From: Rhodanobacteraceae bacterium | Lineage (GTDB): Bacteria > Pseudomonadota > Gammaproteobacteria > Xanthomonadales > Rhodanobacteraceae | Length of the DNA stretch: 64,000 bases | Direction of reading: 5' to 3' | Assembly: GCA_021325475.1 (NCBI GenBank) | Contig: JAJPHA010000026.1 | Coordinates: 19,705 to 83,704 of the forward strand | Part shown: one piece after another, positions 63,077 to 64,000 of the stretch | How the letters are laid out: each line of letters begins with the position of its first letter | How positions within the stretch are numbered: the stretch's first letter is position 1 | Notes under the pieces: model-generated | Told to the model about the DNA's origin: nothing | Databases searched by the model: none | Seen by the model: only the letters and a program-made list of their open reading frames with translations | Program-made: the position numbers and the translations under genes

Positions 63077-64000
63077 TCAATCCGCTGCGGCGATTTTCCT
63101 TGCCCGATCGCGCAGCCGCGCGGCGACCGCATCGAAGAACGCCGGCGCAAGTTCCGCACGCACCGGCACGCACCACCACCCGGGTGCGGCGAAGGCGCGG
63201 CATTTGACCGCGTCCTTCTCCGTCATCAGCACCGGTCGATCGTCGCCGAACGCGAGATCGCCGACGCGGAAGGCGTGGTGATCCGGAAACGGATGCTCGA
63301 TCACCTCGATCCCGAATGCGCGCAGGTGCGCGAAGAAGCGCGCCGGGTGGCCGATGCCGGCGACCGCGTGGACACGCTGGCCGGCGAACCGTGTCAGCGC
63401 GCGGCGCGCCCCGGCGGCATCGAGCGCCACTGCCTCGTCGCCGCGCAGGGTCATCGCCGTCTCGCCAGCCTGCGGCACGCCGCCGTTGCACACGAGGAAA
63501 TCCACCCGCGCCAGCCGCGCCGTCGGTTCGCGCAGCGGACCCGCCGGCAGCAGCCGGCCGTTGCCGAAGCGCCGCACGCCGTCGATCACGCAAATTTCCA
63601 CATCGCGGCAAAGTCTATAATGCTGCAAACCGTCGTCTGCGATCAGCACGTCCGCCGGCGCCGCGGCGAGCAGCGCGTGCCCCGCGGCGGCGCGGTCGCG
63701 CCCGACCACCACCGGCGCCCCGGTCGCATCGAAGATCAGCCGCGCCTCGTCGCCGACCACCGCGGGATCGGAATCGGCCGCGACGCGGAGCGCATGGCGC
63801 GCCGCGCCGGCATGGCCGCGACTGATCACGCCGGGTGTAAAGCCGCGCGCACGCAGCGCCTCGACCAGCGCGATCACGAGCGGCGTCTTGCCAGTGCCGC
63901 CGACGCTGAGATTGCCGACCACGATCACCGGCACCGGCAGGCGCACGCGCGGCAGCCAGCCGGCGGCGTACAGGCCGCGGCGCAACGCGCTCAGCGCCGC
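63077..64000 (-). CDS. lpxK: tetraacyldisaccharide 4'-kinase LpxK, 3' part
   Basis: The frame runs off the right edge of the window, so the N terminus is missing; 307 codons are seen. LpxK phosphorylates the lipid A disaccharide precursor at the inner membrane. The Walker A region [21 protein letters not shown] and the family blocks ISRGHAG (usually RGY), [57 protein letters not shown] and [15 protein letters not shown] are clear. It ends 322 bases before the Mg2+ ATPase start. Confidence 0.95.
   Translation of the reverse strand, partial: AALSALRRGLYAAGWLPRVRLPVPVIVVGNLSVGGTGKTPLVIALVEALRARGFTPGVISRGHAGAARHALRVAADSDPAVVGDEARLIFDATGAPVVVGRDRAAAGHALLAAAPADVLIADDGLQHYRLCRDVEICVIDGVRRFGNGRLLPAGPLREPTARLARVDFLVCNGGVPQAGETAMTLRGDEAVALDAAGARRALTRFAGQRVHAVAGIGHPARFFAHLRAFGIEVIEHPFPDHHAFRVGDLAFGDDRPVLMTEKDAVKCRAFAAPGWWCVPVRAELAPAFFDAVAARLRDRARKIAAAD

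Overview
The window is very GC-rich and densely coded, on both strands. Gene content and order point to a gammaproteobacterium, most likely in or near the Xanthomonadales (Lysobacterales). The supports are hrcA-grpE-dnaK-dnaJ with a nearby dapB, scpA-scpB-rluB, a kdsB / low-Mr phosphatase / uvrC / pgsA / tRNA-Gly-Cys-Leu block, a CoA-dependent acyltransferase of the wax-ester type, and short palindromic repeats of a kind I remember from that group. This placement is inference. No transposase, integrase, prophage, rRNA or CRISPR array is visible.

Layout. 1-6.6 kb: the 3' part of a GlxA/AraC-type regulator, then dapB, dnaJ, dnaK, grpE and hrcA on the minus strand, with two sigma-32-like promoters. 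7-13.1 kb: scpA, scpB, rluB, a CsgG-like exported protein, an exported DUF255/thioredoxin-fold protein and a 79-codon small gene. 13.1-21 kb: a long minus-strand block with an omega-amidase and its aminotransferase, three tRNA genes, pgsA, uvrC, an NHL-repeat thioredoxin-like protein, a low-Mr phosphatase and kdsB. 21-27 kb: an exported cupredoxin, ispG, a conserved protein with a PilZ-like end, and an acetyl-CoA hydrolase/transferase.

27.2-40.8 kb holds the most unusual content: six plus-strand genes that read as a complete electron path from cytoplasm to cell surface. In order they are an 803-residue fusion (FAD/NAD(P)H reductase, two cyclic-nucleotide domains, four [4Fe-4S] clusters), a membrane protein with two H-x13-H helices (a di-haem cytochrome b pattern), an inner-membrane decahaem cytochrome with an FHA-like cytoplasmic domain, a lipoprotein with two GlcG/HbpS-like domains, an outer-membrane beta-barrel, and a second decahaem cytochrome ending in an LVIVD-type beta-propeller. 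I do not recognise it as one of the named Mtr, Pio or Omc conduits. Its direction (outward reduction or inward oxidation) cannot be read from sequence.

40.9-64 kb: a REC protein with degenerate GGDEF and EAL regions, xseA, a VIT1-like metal transporter, a secreted beta-helix protein, a catabolic-type acetolactate synthase, a WS/DGAT acyltransferase, a Kef-type antiporter, a photolyase, a Pr6Pr-like membrane protein, a soluble NAD-linked molybdenum formate dehydrogenase operon (fdsG-fdsB-fdsA-fdhD-fdsD), an MgtA-type P-ATPase and the 3' part of lpxK.

Repeats are a second theme. There is a heptamer (AGGGCYG) found at four places, one of them inside the fdsB coding sequence. A CCCTCTCCC/GGGAGAGGG element supplies the 3' end of fdsB. 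Two MITE-like elements share the same ends (10.9 and 62.9 kb). An inverted pair of ~80-bp palindromic repeats lies inside the electron-transfer cluster.
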